Assembly: GCF_013266735.1 (NCBI RefSeq)
Contig: NZ_JABSNU010000001.1
Coordinates: 620,001 to 684,000, forward strand
Source: Pedobacter foliorum
GTDB lineage: Bacteria > Bacteroidota > Bacteroidia > Sphingobacteriales > Sphingobacteriaceae
DNA length: 64,000 nt
Reading direction: 5' to 3'
Shown here: piece after piece, positions 53,831 through 62,424 of the stretch
How the letters are laid out: each line of letters opens with the position of its first letter
Position numbering within the stretch: the stretch's first letter is position 1
Notes under the pieces: model-generated
What the model was told of the DNA's origin: nothing
What the model saw: only the letters and a program-made list of their open reading frames with translations
The model's database searches: none
Position numbers and translations under genes: made by a program

Positions 53831-54061
53831 TTAGTTACAGCCACAACCACCACCGCTTTTGCCACCATTGGCACCTGAACCACCTTCGCGGTATAACTGG
53901 AAGCTTTGCTCAAATTTCTGCGCCTTTCGTGAGGATAACGTCATTTCGGCATCATTGAGTTTGTTTTTTTGATAAGGTTTTACTGTTGCACATGCGCTTA
54001 ATAGGCTCAGCGCAAAAAAGCCAGTGCCTAGCAGTACTGATATTGGAATGGACGTTTTCAT
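53831..54061 (-). CDS. DUF4266 lipoprotein with C-terminal GGGCGCN
   Basis: 76 residues: lipoprotein signal (FALSLLSACATVKPYQKN), a helical middle (LNDAEMTLSSRKAQKFEQSFQLYREGGSG) and a glycine-rich tail ending KSGGGCGCN. The tail with two cysteines is the family hallmark and looks like a metal site or a modification site. It begins one base after the ApbE stop, so it is coupled to it. Its task is not known. Confidence 0.88.
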   Translation of the reverse strand: MKTSIPISVLLGTGFFALSLLSACATVKPYQKNKLNDAEMTLSSRKAQKFEQSFQLYREGGSGANGGKSGGGCGCN

Positions 54062-54062
54062 A

Positions 54063-54998
54063 TCATTGTTTTACATTAATATTTCTGGAGGTATACAAAC
54101 GGTCCTCATCATCTATAATGATGCAAGCCACATGTTGCAATTGGTTGATCAGGTCAAGGCCAACGTTAACGCCCATTACTACAACTGGTGTAGTCAGGGC
54201 ATCAGCTAATTCTGCGCTCGGACAAATGATGGTCACACTTTTGATTCCACTAACTGGAAGACCAGTCTTTGGATCGATCGTATGGGAGTATTTTCGGCCG
54301 TTAATGGTGGCAAATTTTTCGTAATTTCCAGATGTTGCAATGGCCATGTTACTAATGTTTAATGAAGAGAAGGGTAGTTCACTTTGGTTGGGATCAGCAA
54401 TACCAATGGTCCAGGGCCTGTCATCTGGCTGCATACCCCAGGTAGTCAGATCGCCAGCGGCGTTCACAATACCTGCTTTAATCCCCAGGTTTTGCAATAC
54501 TTGTTTTGCTCGGTCAGCTGCGTATCCTTTTCCTATACCCCCAAATCCAATGCGCATACCCTCGTGTTTTAGCATGACTGTTGAATTCACTTTATCTACC
54601 ATTACATTTTGGTAGTTGATCAGGCTTACCGATTGAAGTGCGGATTCAAAATCAGGAAGTGAGGTCATATTCACATCAAAATTCCATAAGCTTTTATCAA
54701 TAGAGCCATAAGTAATGTCAAAGGCTCCTTGAGTAATGTCGGATATTTTTACAGCGCGTTGGATCAGCCCGATCACTTCCTCGTCGACTTTAATAGGCTT
54801 TATGCCAGCATACTGATTGATTAGGCTAGTTTGGCTGGTATCTTTGAAAGTGCTGAACAATGCTTCAATCCTACTAACCTCTTCTATAGCTAAATCAATT
54901 GCCTTTTGGCCTGTAGTCTCCTTATCAGCTATTACGGTGAACTCAAAACGATTGCCCATCAGTTTTAAAACGCGGCGACAAGATTCCGGAGTCTTCAT
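54063..54998 (-). CDS. apbE: FAD:protein FMN transferase
   Basis: 311 residues of the ApbE/DUF2482-free core type: GFGGIGKGYAADRAKQVL, VNAAGDLTTWG, YSHTIDPKTGLPVSG and SAELADALTTPVVVMG carry the FAD- and metal-binding residues. The enzyme moves FMN from FAD onto a Thr or Ser of exported proteins. It has no obvious signal peptide (it starts MKTPESCRRVLKLMG), unusual since many relatives are exported lipoproteins. The acceptor protein in this locus is not obvious. Confidence 0.9.
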   Translation of the reverse strand: MKTPESCRRVLKLMGNRFEFTVIADKETTGQKAIDLAIEEVSRIEALFSTFKDTSQTSLINQYAGIKPIKVDEEVIGLIQRAVKISDITQGAFDITYGSIDKSLWNFDVNMTSLPDFESALQSVSLINYQNVMVDKVNSTVMLKHEGMRIGFGGIGKGYAADRAKQVLQNLGIKAGIVNAAGDLTTWGMQPDDRPWTIGIADPNQSELPFSSLNISNMAIATSGNYEKFATINGRKYSHTIDPKTGLPVSGIKSVTIICPSAELADALTTPVVVMGVNVGLDLINQLQHVACIIIDDEDRLYTSRNINVKQ

Positions 54999-55004
54999 TA
55001 TTAG

Positions 55005-55439
55005 TTAATTACCTGATTCCATGGTTTTGATCTCCTGAACAAATTTTTCAGGACTTTTATTTGGGTAGCCATCCCAGGATTTCAGTACTTTACCATTTTC
55101 ATCTACTAGTATTGTATATGGGAATTTACCATCAGGGTTGTATTTTTCTGCCAATTCCTCATTTTGTTTAACCTGTGCTGAGGACAACTGATTCTTCTTT
55201 TGGCGTGGAAAGTCAGCACGTACTAATACTAAATGTTCCTTAGCATAATTTTCAAAGGCTTCTGATTCCAGAATTTCTTTTCTTAATCGGATGCACGGAC
55301 CACACCAGTCTGATCCGGAGAAATTGATTAAGATTTGTTGGTGTGCAGTTTTAGCTTTTTGCTGTGCTTCATTGAAATTGCCATTCCAGATGATAGCAGC
55401 GGGAAATAATCCAAGTAAGGTGATCAATAATAGTTTCAT
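55005..55439 (-). CDS. Exported thioredoxin-like protein
   Basis: 144 residues: signal peptide (about 1-18), then INFSGSDWCGPCIRLRKEILES with the CGPC active site and the DsbDgamma/Thioredoxin_7 pattern, and FPYTILVDENGKVLKSWDGY. It could reduce or oxidise the cysteines of DUF4266 or the Rieske protein in the same run; this is inferred from gene order. It lies six bases ahead of apbE. Confidence 0.88.
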   Translation of the reverse strand: MKLLLITLLGLFPAAIIWNGNFNEAQQKAKTAHQQILINFSGSDWCGPCIRLRKEILESEAFENYAKEHLVLVRADFPRQKKNQLSSAQVKQNEELAEKYNPDGKFPYTILVDENGKVLKSWDGYPNKSPEKFVQEIKTMESGN

Positions 55440-55443
55440 AATG

Positions 55444-55869
55444 TTAACTGTAGATTCTTAATGAAGTGCCTGTTAGTTGTGTATGGTAAGTGGTTAGCGA
55501 TCTTGAAGCCGGGCCGTTTGTGACGCTTCCATTTTCTGAAAATCTAGCGCCATGGTTGGCACAATAAAATCTGTTGGCGCTTCCCTGGTAAATTAGTCCG
55601 TAACTTTCATGTGTACAAGATCTTTGAACTGCAACAAATGCTCCAGAGTTGTTGCGGGCAACAAGGACTCCATTGGAAACCAGGTATCCTCCATTGGAGG
55701 TTAGTGCCGAATTAACTGATGAAGTAAGGTCTAATGTAAAGTTAATGCCTGTTGGCCCCGAAGTATCAGCAGAGGGGGAGTTGGAGCTTTTGGAACAACC
55801 TGCACAATTGATTAAAGCGAAGGTCGCTGCTGATAATCCGATACTGGCTAAAAAATCTTTTCTGTCCAT
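55444..55869 (-). CDS. Rieske 2Fe-2S protein
   Basis: 141 residues. The exported N-terminus (DFLASIGLSAATFALINCAGCSKSS) has lipobox-like cysteines. The Rieske cluster motifs are CTHESYG and CANHGARFSENG, giving the Cys-x-His and Cys-x2-His ligand pairs. It is a periplasmic one-electron carrier. It stands first in the structural gene run after the two-component system. Confidence 0.9.
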   Translation of the reverse strand: MDRKDFLASIGLSAATFALINCAGCSKSSNSPSADTSGPTGINFTLDLTSSVNSALTSNGGYLVSNGVLVARNNSGAFVAVQRSCTHESYGLIYQGSANRFYCANHGARFSENGSVTNGPASRSLTTYHTQLTGTSLRIYS

Positions 55870-55972
55870 GACCTTAATTCATTAAATATGAATCTAATAT
55901 CCATGGGAATTCTGAAGACATTGTGAAGTTACTTGTTAAAATATGTTAACGTATTGTCATCTAAATTGTATT

Positions 55973-57235
55973 TTACCTGCTATTAAAGATGATTCTAAAT
56001 TGGTGTTGTCTTTGTTCATAATGATAACTCAGTTGGTAATGCTGTCTTAGGCATACTTGTTTCAAAATTGCCAGTCCCAGGCCTGTTCCATCTGAGGTGT
56101 TGTCTTTGTAAAACCTTTCAAAAATTTTTAAAGGATCAAGTCTGGTCTGCGTACCAGTATTTGAAAATATAAGGCTATCCTCAGTTAAAGTAATCTGTAT
56201 GGAACCTCCATCGTAATTGTGTCTTATGGCATTACTGAATAGGTTATTCACTAATATCTCTATAAGAGAACGGTTCGCGTAAAGAGTAAATGCGGCGGTC
56301 TCTGTCTTTACCTTCAGGTTTCTTTTTTGAATCAATTCCTGGAAGTAGCCCAGCTTCTCCTCCAATAAGGTCTTCAGGTCGATCTCTTCTCTGGCCTGGA
56401 GTTGGTTGTTGTCAATCTTAACCAGCAGTAGGAGGGACTGATTTAGCTTAGTCAGTTTGGAGGTAGCTTTATATAGATCTGCCAGAATTTCACTTTCTTC
56501 TTTGCCCAGGCTATTAAACTGCAGCATGGTGTCTAATTTTGAATTGATCACTGCAAGGGGCGTCATCATTTCATGTGATGCATTTTCAGTAAACAGCTTA
56601 ATCTCCCTGTAATCCGACTTCACCTTTAAGGAGACCTCAAGAACTGCTTTGTTCAATTCTTTAAATTCCTCTATATTGGTCCGTATGGGTTCAAAAACCT
56701 TCTCCTTGTTAATGTTAAATGCTTTAATGTTGGTTAGCAATTGCCGGAATGGCAACCACATTCTTCTGATTAGGATTCTGTTGACCAGCCAGAGTACGAA
56801 TAACAAGACCACAAGGGGTAATAGAATGATCAGGATGATGCTTTTGATTTGTTCCTGTCGCTCAAATTTCGATGCCGTGATGATGACCTCGTAACGCTGA
56901 CCTTTTATCAATAATTGTGTTTTCAGGTATCTTGCGGATTCTTCGTGTTTTTTCTTGGGGTTATAGAAAACCGTATCGGCAAATAATTTGCTGCTATGAC
57001 TAGGCCTGCTTATTTTTCTATACTCCACAATGACATCATCGAAGCCATCTGGTGATGGCAGAATGTTTTTAACATGCGCAAAGTCCTTTACTTCAAGAAG
57101 TTCTTCGTATAGATGATCTTCGATCTGCTTGTTGATGTATTGACCCAGCGTTTGATAAAATAGAAATCCTATGGCCAGTAGACCTGTGAGTGTAATGACA
57201 GCTAAGATTCTGTTGTAACTGGTAAATAATTTCAT
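55973..57235 (-). CDS. Sensor histidine kinase of the redox/metal locus
   Basis: 420 residues: membrane helices at about 13-30 and 130-155 with a periplasmic loop between, acceptor box FTENASHEMMTPLAVINSKL (H221), ATPase motifs NNLFSNAIRHN and DGTGLGLAILKQV. It overlaps the regulator stop by four bases, so it is its partner. It is typical of OmpR-class kinases in Bacteroidetes. Confidence 0.9.
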   Translation of the reverse strand: MKLFTSYNRILAVITLTGLLAIGFLFYQTLGQYINKQIEDHLYEELLEVKDFAHVKNILPSPDGFDDVIVEYRKISRPSHSSKLFADTVFYNPKKKHEESARYLKTQLLIKGQRYEVIITASKFERQEQIKSIILIILLPLVVLLFVLWLVNRILIRRMWLPFRQLLTNIKAFNINKEKVFEPIRTNIEEFKELNKAVLEVSLKVKSDYREIKLFTENASHEMMTPLAVINSKLDTMLQFNSLGKEESEILADLYKATSKLTKLNQSLLLLVKIDNNQLQAREEIDLKTLLEEKLGYFQELIQKRNLKVKTETAAFTLYANRSLIEILVNNLFSNAIRHNYDGGSIQITLTEDSLIFSNTGTQTRLDPLKIFERFYKDNTSDGTGLGLAILKQVCLRQHYQLSYHYEQRQHQFRIIFNSR

Positions 57236-57909
57236 GTTTCACTGAATTTATAACCTACTCCGTAAACGGATTGAAAATAGTCTTTGCAGCCCGAATCTGT
57301 CAGTTTCTTTCTAACATTTTTAATGTGGGTATAAATAAAATCAAAACTATCGGCCATATCTGCATCATCTCCCCAGATGTGCACTACAGCTGCCGATTTG
57401 GAAATCACTTTGTTTTTGTTGGCCACAAAATACAACAGAAGGTCAAATTCTTTTCTGGTAAAGTATACGAGTTGACCATTTACTTTGGTCTCCTTTGAAA
57501 CCGTATCAATTTCTAGTTCATTGAAATGCAAAAGGCTATTCCCATTAAAATTACGACGTCTGACGATGGCCAGTAATCTGGCGTAAAGTTCGGATAAATG
57601 AAAGGGTTTTATTAGGTAATCGTCAGCCCCTATGCTTAATCCTTCAATTTTCTGATCTAAGGAATTGCGTGCAGATATGATCAGTACGCCATCTGCTTTA
57701 TTGATCTTTTTAAGGTGCTTTAATAACTGAAGTCCTTCTCCATCCGGTAGGGTTAAGTCTAATAAAACGCAATCATAATCGTAAATGGATAGTTTTTGAT
57801 AGCCTTGTTCATAGGTTGATGCCCAGTCACAAATGTTCCCTTCAGCTGTCAAATACTGATCAATACTTTTCCTCAGGCCTTCTTCGTCTTCAACGATTAG
57901 AAATTTCAT
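57232..57909 (-). CDS. OmpR-family response regulator
   Basis: 225 residues: receiver domain with acceptor Asp at about 51 (CVLLDLTLPDGEG) and DYLIKPFHLSEL, then a winged-helix DNA-binding domain (YFTRKEFDLLLYFVANKNKVISKSAAVVHIWGDDADMADSFDFIYTHIKNVRKKL). With the kinase it probably controls the Rieske-ApbE-VIT run directly downstream. Confidence 0.93.
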   Translation of the reverse strand: MKFLIVEDEEGLRKSIDQYLTAEGNICDWASTYEQGYQKLSIYDYDCVLLDLTLPDGEGLQLLKHLKKINKADGVLIISARNSLDQKIEGLSIGADDYLIKPFHLSELYARLLAIVRRRNFNGNSLLHFNELEIDTVSKETKVNGQLVYFTRKEFDLLLYFVANKNKVISKSAAVVHIWGDDADMADSFDFIYTHIKNVRKKLTDSGCKDYFQSVYGVGYKFSET

Positions 57910-58006
57910 ATGTAAATATGGTATTAAAATCTGAAGACTATTTGAAGTTTATGAAGGATAGTGAATCTTCTAAAAGACAATTGTTGGAGCACAGTATCTT
58001 ACAAGA

Positions 58007-58960
58007 CTACTTATCCCAATCATCAAGGGTTTTTATGGTTTCTAAAGCTATTTCTTCCAGCGCTTCGTTGGTTAGAAATGCCTGATGTGGGGTAACCAAG
58101 ACATTTGGCATTTTCATTAATTCTGAGAGTAATGGATCTGCTACCTGATCGGTTTCATGATCTTCAAAAAACAAGCCTTTCTCATTCTCATAAACATCAA
58201 TACCTAAATAGCCTATTTGACCATTTCTTAAAGCTTCTAATGCATCCGCGGTTTTGATGAGTCCTCCGCGCGCAGTATTGAGGAGCATTACGCCTCTTTT
58301 CATTTTTTCGATACTTGCTTGGGTAATAAGATATTTAGTTTGTTCTGTTAGCGGGATATGTAAAGAGATGATATCTGAAGCTTTGTATAAGGTGTTCAGA
58401 TCAACTTCATTTATGTCTTGGAGGTTTTGCTGAGGTATAATGTCATAGCCAAGAATTTTACATCCAAGGCCTTTGAAAATTGGAATTGCGGCCTTGCCAA
58501 CATGTCCCAGACCGATCAAACCAACTGTTTTTCCATAGAAGTTAAACCCAGTTAACTTGTTGAGGCTAAAGTTAAAATGTGAGCATTGCTGGCTTGCCTG
58601 CACCAAATGACGACTTAAAGCCAACGCAATCGCTACGGTATGTTCAGCAATTGCCTGTGGTGAATAGGCAGGGATGTTGGCGATTTTTATCCCGCATTTT
58701 TCTGCAGCAAGCCTATCGATATGGTCTATTCCAACAGATCTTGTAGCAATGTATTTTATCCCCAGGGCTGCCAGTTTATGAATCACTGGTGCGGTTACAT
58801 CGTCATTGGTGAATACCACAACGGCTTCGGTCTCTTTAGCGTAAGCGGTAGTTTCCGTATTTAAAGTGCGAGTGGTAAAAATAAGGTCATGCCTGTTTTG
58901 ATTTGCATGTAGCATCAGACCTTTCTCAATGGCTTTTGTACTATAAAAAATTGCTTTCAT
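58007..58960 (-). CDS. D-2-hydroxyacid dehydrogenase, D-lactate dehydrogenase-like
   Basis: 317 residues from the ATG at 58960 (MKAIFYSTKAIEKGLML), as the 43 extra residues of the longer frame do not fit the family. NAD fold GLIGLGHVGKAAIPIFKGLGCKILGYD; catalytic Arg region LLNTARGGLIKTADAL, Glu in DVYENEKGLFFEDHE and His in PHQAFLTNEALEEIA. It reduces pyruvate to D-lactate or a related acid, fitting low-oxygen growth. Confidence 0.87.
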   Translation of the reverse strand: MKAIFYSTKAIEKGLMLHANQNRHDLIFTTRTLNTETTAYAKETEAVVVFTNDDVTAPVIHKLAALGIKYIATRSVGIDHIDRLAAEKCGIKIANIPAYSPQAIAEHTVAIALALSRHLVQASQQCSHFNFSLNKLTGFNFYGKTVGLIGLGHVGKAAIPIFKGLGCKILGYDIIPQQNLQDINEVDLNTLYKASDIISLHIPLTEQTKYLITQASIEKMKRGVMLLNTARGGLIKTADALEALRNGQIGYLGIDVYENEKGLFFEDHETDQVADPLLSELMKMPNVLVTPHQAFLTNEALEEIALETIKTLDDWDK

Positions 58961-59074
58961 GATCAAAAGATGAAGTGAAATAAACTGAATTGATTCAGAT
59001 GCGTTAGTTATAGAAATCTTAATCAAACTTAAATTATTTTCTTCGATGAACAGGTGATTAGCATCAATCAATAG

Positions 59075-59090
59075 GATGACCTGTGTCATC
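59075..59090. promoter_or_regulatory. FNR/Crp-like palindrome between the dehydrogenase and HdeD genes
   Basis: GATGAC-CTGT-GTCATC, a perfect inverted repeat with TGAC-N4-GTCA arms, in the shared upstream region of the two divergent genes. A related half-match TGATTCAGATGC lies at 58991. Confidence 0.5.
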
Positions 59091-59184
59091 TATTTTTTTA
59101 TCGGTTTTATGAAACTTTGAATTGGAAATACATCCCAAGAGAACCGTCAATAAGCTCGATTATTTGTTTATTAATTCCAAAACC

Positions 59185-59742
59185 ATGAAAACAAAATACC
59201 TTAATCATGATGCTTCGCAGTACTGGTGGCTGATGTTTTATTCAGGAATATTATTTATAGCTTTGGGAATCTGGATGCTGGTAGCTCCTGTTTCCTCCTA
59301 TCTTTCTTTGAGCTTGCTGTTTGCTTTCGGGATGATTTTCGCCGGAATTTTTGAAACCACATTTGCCATCAGCAACCACAAGAGACTTCATGGCTGGGGC
59401 TGGAACTTAAGTGGTGGTCTGATCGATATTTTTTTAGGGAGTTATCTACTGAATCTCCCACTACTGACAATGGTGGTTATGCCAATAATAATTGGTTTAT
59501 GGATGCTTTTCAGAGGATTTATGGCCATAAGCAGCTCTATAGAACTGCGTGCATATGGCGTGTTGGATTGGGTTTGGCTTTTATTAACAGGGATACTGAT
59601 TGTTATCCTATCTGTATTGATCATTGGAGATCCTTTTTTTGGGGACATTAATATTGTTGTATGGACTGCCTTTGCATTCTTGGTGTCAGGAATATTCCGA
59701 ATACTATTGTCCTTGCAGCTTAAGGGGTTAGCAAGGGTTTAG
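59185..59742 (+). CDS. HdeD/DUF308 family membrane protein
   Basis: 185 residues from the ATG at 59185, chosen over a TTG 63 bases upstream. Six membrane helices in pairs (WWLMFYSGILFIALGIWMLVAP, LLFAFGMIFAGIFETTFAI, and so on) match HdeD-like proteins, linked in enterics to acid stress. The present role is unknown; it groups with stress genes. Confidence 0.85.
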   Translation: MKTKYLNHDASQYWWLMFYSGILFIALGIWMLVAPVSSYLSLSLLFAFGMIFAGIFETTFAISNHKRLHGWGWNLSGGLIDIFLGSYLLNLPLLTMVVMPIIIGLWMLFRGFMAISSSIELRAYGVLDWVWLLLTGILIVILSVLIIGDPFFGDINIVVWTAFAFLVSGIFRILLSLQLKGLARV

Positions 59743-59796
59743 CTAGGAGTTTTTAGTCGACTGTTTATTAGGTACAAAAAAAGTTAGAAAATTATC

Positions 59797-60516
59797 ATGA
59801 GTAAATCCGAGATTGTATTTCTTGATGGACCGCAATCCAGATGGAAAGAGTTTGTGTTCACCTTAAAGACCATGAGGGAGTTTATCCGTGGATTTAGGAA
59901 ACTTCATTTTCTGGGCCCTTGCATCACCATATTTGGATCCGCTCGTTTCAAAGAAGGACATCCTTATTATGAGCTGACAAGAAAAGTAGGAGCAGAATTT
60001 GCAAAACTAGGTTTTACGATATTGACCGGAGGTGGTCCGGGCCTGATGGAGGCAGCCAATAGGGGAGCCAAAGATGTTAATGGACGCTCTGTAGGATGTA
60101 ACATCGAACTGCCTTCTGAACAGAAACCCAATCCTTACCTGGATAAATGGGTAAGCATTAATCATTTTTTTATCAGAAAAGTGCTGTTGGTAAAGTATTC
60201 TTTTGCCTTTGTGGTGATGCCTGGTGGTTTTGGTACGATGGATGAATTCTTCGAGGCTTTAACGTTGATCCAAACCCATAAGATCAGTAATTTCCCAATA
60301 ATCATTTTTGGAAAAGAATTTCATCAGGAACTCATTGCACATATTGCCCATCTGCAAAAAGAGGGAACAGTTGCGGGCCAGGATACAAACCTTTTTCTGG
60401 TTACCGATAGTATTGAAGAAGCCATTGCTTTGATAAGGGAAAAAAGTATCAAACAGTATGGCCTGAAACCTGAGCAGAAACTGCGCCCTTTTCGCTGGCT
60501 TTTTGAGCGGAGCTAA
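59797..60516 (+). CDS. LOG family protein
   Basis: 239 residues with the family hallmarks GGGPGLMEAANRGA and MPGGFGTMDEFFEAL (PGGxGTxxE), preceded by ITIFGSARFKEGHPYYE. Members cleave nucleoside monophosphates to free base and ribose phosphate. Bacterial members often act on AMP or related nucleotides; cytokinin making need not be assumed. Confidence 0.88.
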   Translation: MSKSEIVFLDGPQSRWKEFVFTLKTMREFIRGFRKLHFLGPCITIFGSARFKEGHPYYELTRKVGAEFAKLGFTILTGGGPGLMEAANRGAKDVNGRSVGCNIELPSEQKPNPYLDKWVSINHFFIRKVLLVKYSFAFVVMPGGFGTMDEFFEALTLIQTHKISNFPIIIFGKEFHQELIAHIAHLQKEGTVAGQDTNLFLVTDSIEEAIALIREKSIKQYGLKPEQKLRPFRWLFERS

Positions 60517-60550
60517 TCAATTGTTTTGATGTGGACAATCATGATTAAAG

Positions 60551-60564
60551 ATGATGAGGGTCAT
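60551..60564. promoter_or_regulatory. FNR/Crp-like palindrome ahead of the stress-protein genes
   Basis: ATGAT-GAGG-GTCAT, one mismatch from a perfect inverted repeat, 68 bases upstream of the first universal stress protein ATG. Confidence 0.4.
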
Positions 60565-60632
60565 TATTTAAACGGCTGTTAGTTAGGATCTTTGAACTGT
60601 AGTTTGGCCATTAAACACAAAATAATAATCCC

Positions 60633-61517
60633 ATGAAAAAGATCTTAGTCCCTACTGATTTTTCTTCTTCAGCAAAAAATGCAGCAAATTATGCGATGCA
60701 TCTTGCCAAGCAAATCAAAGCTAATGTTAAACTGTGTAATGCCGTTATGGTTCCCCTGGATGTTCCATTGGCTGCACATGTTGCGGCGCCCATAGTATCG
60801 TTTGAAACCCTGGAATATGAAGTTGAACAGGAGCTAAAGCGTTGGGCTGGAAGGTTGAAGGAAAAGGATGAGCTTGAAACTGCTCCAGATACGTTTCATC
60901 CCTTGGTTGAACATGTTGTGGGCGTAGGCAGTGTACCGGATGTGATCACAAATGTTGCTGCTAATCGTGAGGTAAGTTTAACCGTTATGGGAATGTCCGG
61001 AGCCGGAGGCTTAAGTAAGTTTTTATTGGGCAGCAGCAGCAGAGGGATGGTGGAGGCTACCGAAACACCTCTTTTACTGGTTCCTGATGAAAGCAGGTTT
61101 ATGGGCTTACATAAGATTGCTTTCGCAACGGATCTGAGTAAAACAGATATTGCTATTGTTCATATTTTAGCAGGTTTTGCCCGGGTTTTTAATGCGGAGA
61201 TCTTAATTGTACACATCAGCGAAAAAGCACGGGACAATGAATACAACAATCAACATAAAATAGATGTCTTTCTAAATGAAGTAACCAATAAAGTAAATTA
61301 CCATAAGATCTACTACCAGCATGTGATGGATACTGCTGTGGGGGATGGGTTAGACTGGTTAGCTGAATATGGGCAAATCCAAATGCTGGCTATGGTTCAT
61401 CGGAAACACAATGTACTTCATAAATTGTTCAAGGGCAGCTATACACAAAAGCTCAAAAAACGAATCACAATTCCCTTATTGGTATTTCCTCCGGATTGTG
61501 GGAACAGAACATTGTAG
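60633..61517 (+). CDS. Tandem-domain universal stress protein 1
   Basis: 294 residues: two UspA-like domains. The first opens KKILVPTDFSSSAKNAANYAMHLAKQIKANV and closes with the ATP-type motif GMSGAGGLSKFLLGSSSRGMVEATETPLLLVP; the second (KIAFATDLSKTDIAIVHILAGFARVFNAEILIVHI) ends KLKKRITIPLLVFP and lacks the glycine motif. It is followed by a close relative after 24 bases. Confidence 0.9.
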   Translation: MKKILVPTDFSSSAKNAANYAMHLAKQIKANVKLCNAVMVPLDVPLAAHVAAPIVSFETLEYEVEQELKRWAGRLKEKDELETAPDTFHPLVEHVVGVGSVPDVITNVAANREVSLTVMGMSGAGGLSKFLLGSSSRGMVEATETPLLLVPDESRFMGLHKIAFATDLSKTDIAIVHILAGFARVFNAEILIVHISEKARDNEYNNQHKIDVFLNEVTNKVNYHKIYYQHVMDTAVGDGLDWLAEYGQIQMLAMVHRKHNVLHKLFKGSYTQKLKKRITIPLLVFPPDCGNRTL

Positions 61518-61541
61518 CCTAATCCAAATCCTAAACTTTGT

Positions 61542-62402
61542 ATGATGAAAAAGATTTTAATTCCAACAGATTTCTCGGTTCCGGCCGAAAATGCTGCGCG
61601 CTATGGCCTTGAGCTTGCAAAGGTTCTGAAGGCAGATGTACTACTTTGTAATGCAATTAAAGTACCTGCGCAGGCGCCCATGGCAGCCCAGGTCGCATGG
61701 CCTTTGATGGATTATGCAGATTTGAAAAAAGAAATTAGTGGTGATCTGGATGAGCTGGTTAAAACCCTGACTGGATCATGTTTTAGTGAAGAACAGTATT
61801 GTCCTACAGTAACTTACGAAACCAGTATAGGGGAGGTTTATGAGGTGGTTTCTACTCTGGTTAAAGAGAAGAAGATTGAAATGGTGGTGATGGGGATAGC
61901 TGGTGCAGGAGGATTAACTCAGTTTGTACTGGGAAGTAATAGCAAGGAAATGATTGAAAAGGCTGAGATTCCGCTATTACTAGTACCTTTTGAAGCGAAT
62001 TTTAAACAGATTCGGAAAATTGCTTTCGCTACAGATTTTGATGATCAGGATATTGCTTCCCTGCAATTTATCGCAAAATTTGCAGCGTCCTTTGATGCAA
62101 AAGTCATCATTGTTCACATTACCAATAAAGAAGTGGCTGCTGATGGTAAAATGCAGAGTAAAATCGATGCTTTTTTGAGTCGTGTAACGATGGATGTAAA
62201 TTATCCGCACATCAAGTTTGAATATGTTTGGAATATTGACATCGACAATGGACTGGAGTGGGTAGCAGAGCAAAAAGAATTGGATATGATTGCGATAGGT
62301 CACCGTCGTCATAATTTACTGGAAAGGCTTTTTAAAGGAAGCCATACACAGAAACTTTCCAGACATACTAAAATTCCGCTTCTGGTATTTTCACAGCAAT
62401 AA
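61542..62402 (+). CDS. Tandem-domain universal stress protein 2
   Basis: 286 residues with the same plan as the gene before: KKILIPTDFSVPAENAARYGLELAKVLKADV, GIAGAGGLTQFVLGSNSKEMIEKAEIPLLLVP, and a second domain ending KLSRHTKIPLLVFSQQ. A tandem duplication is plain from the shared ends. It is probably one transcript with gene 1 and the following ATP-grasp gene. Confidence 0.9.
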   Translation: MMKKILIPTDFSVPAENAARYGLELAKVLKADVLLCNAIKVPAQAPMAAQVAWPLMDYADLKKEISGDLDELVKTLTGSCFSEEQYCPTVTYETSIGEVYEVVSTLVKEKKIEMVVMGIAGAGGLTQFVLGSNSKEMIEKAEIPLLLVPFEANFKQIRKIAFATDFDDQDIASLQFIAKFAASFDAKVIIVHITNKEVAADGKMQSKIDAFLSRVTMDVNYPHIKFEYVWNIDIDNGLEWVAEQKELDMIAIGHRRHNLLERLFKGSHTQKLSRHTKIPLLVFSQQ

Positions 62403-62424
62403 TTATCATACAAAATCTTGCAAA

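Noticed and set aside
59797-60516. Calling the LOG protein a lysine decarboxylase
   Set aside because: The PGGxGTxxE motif marks nucleotide phosphoribohydrolases; the decarboxylase name is an old misannotation.
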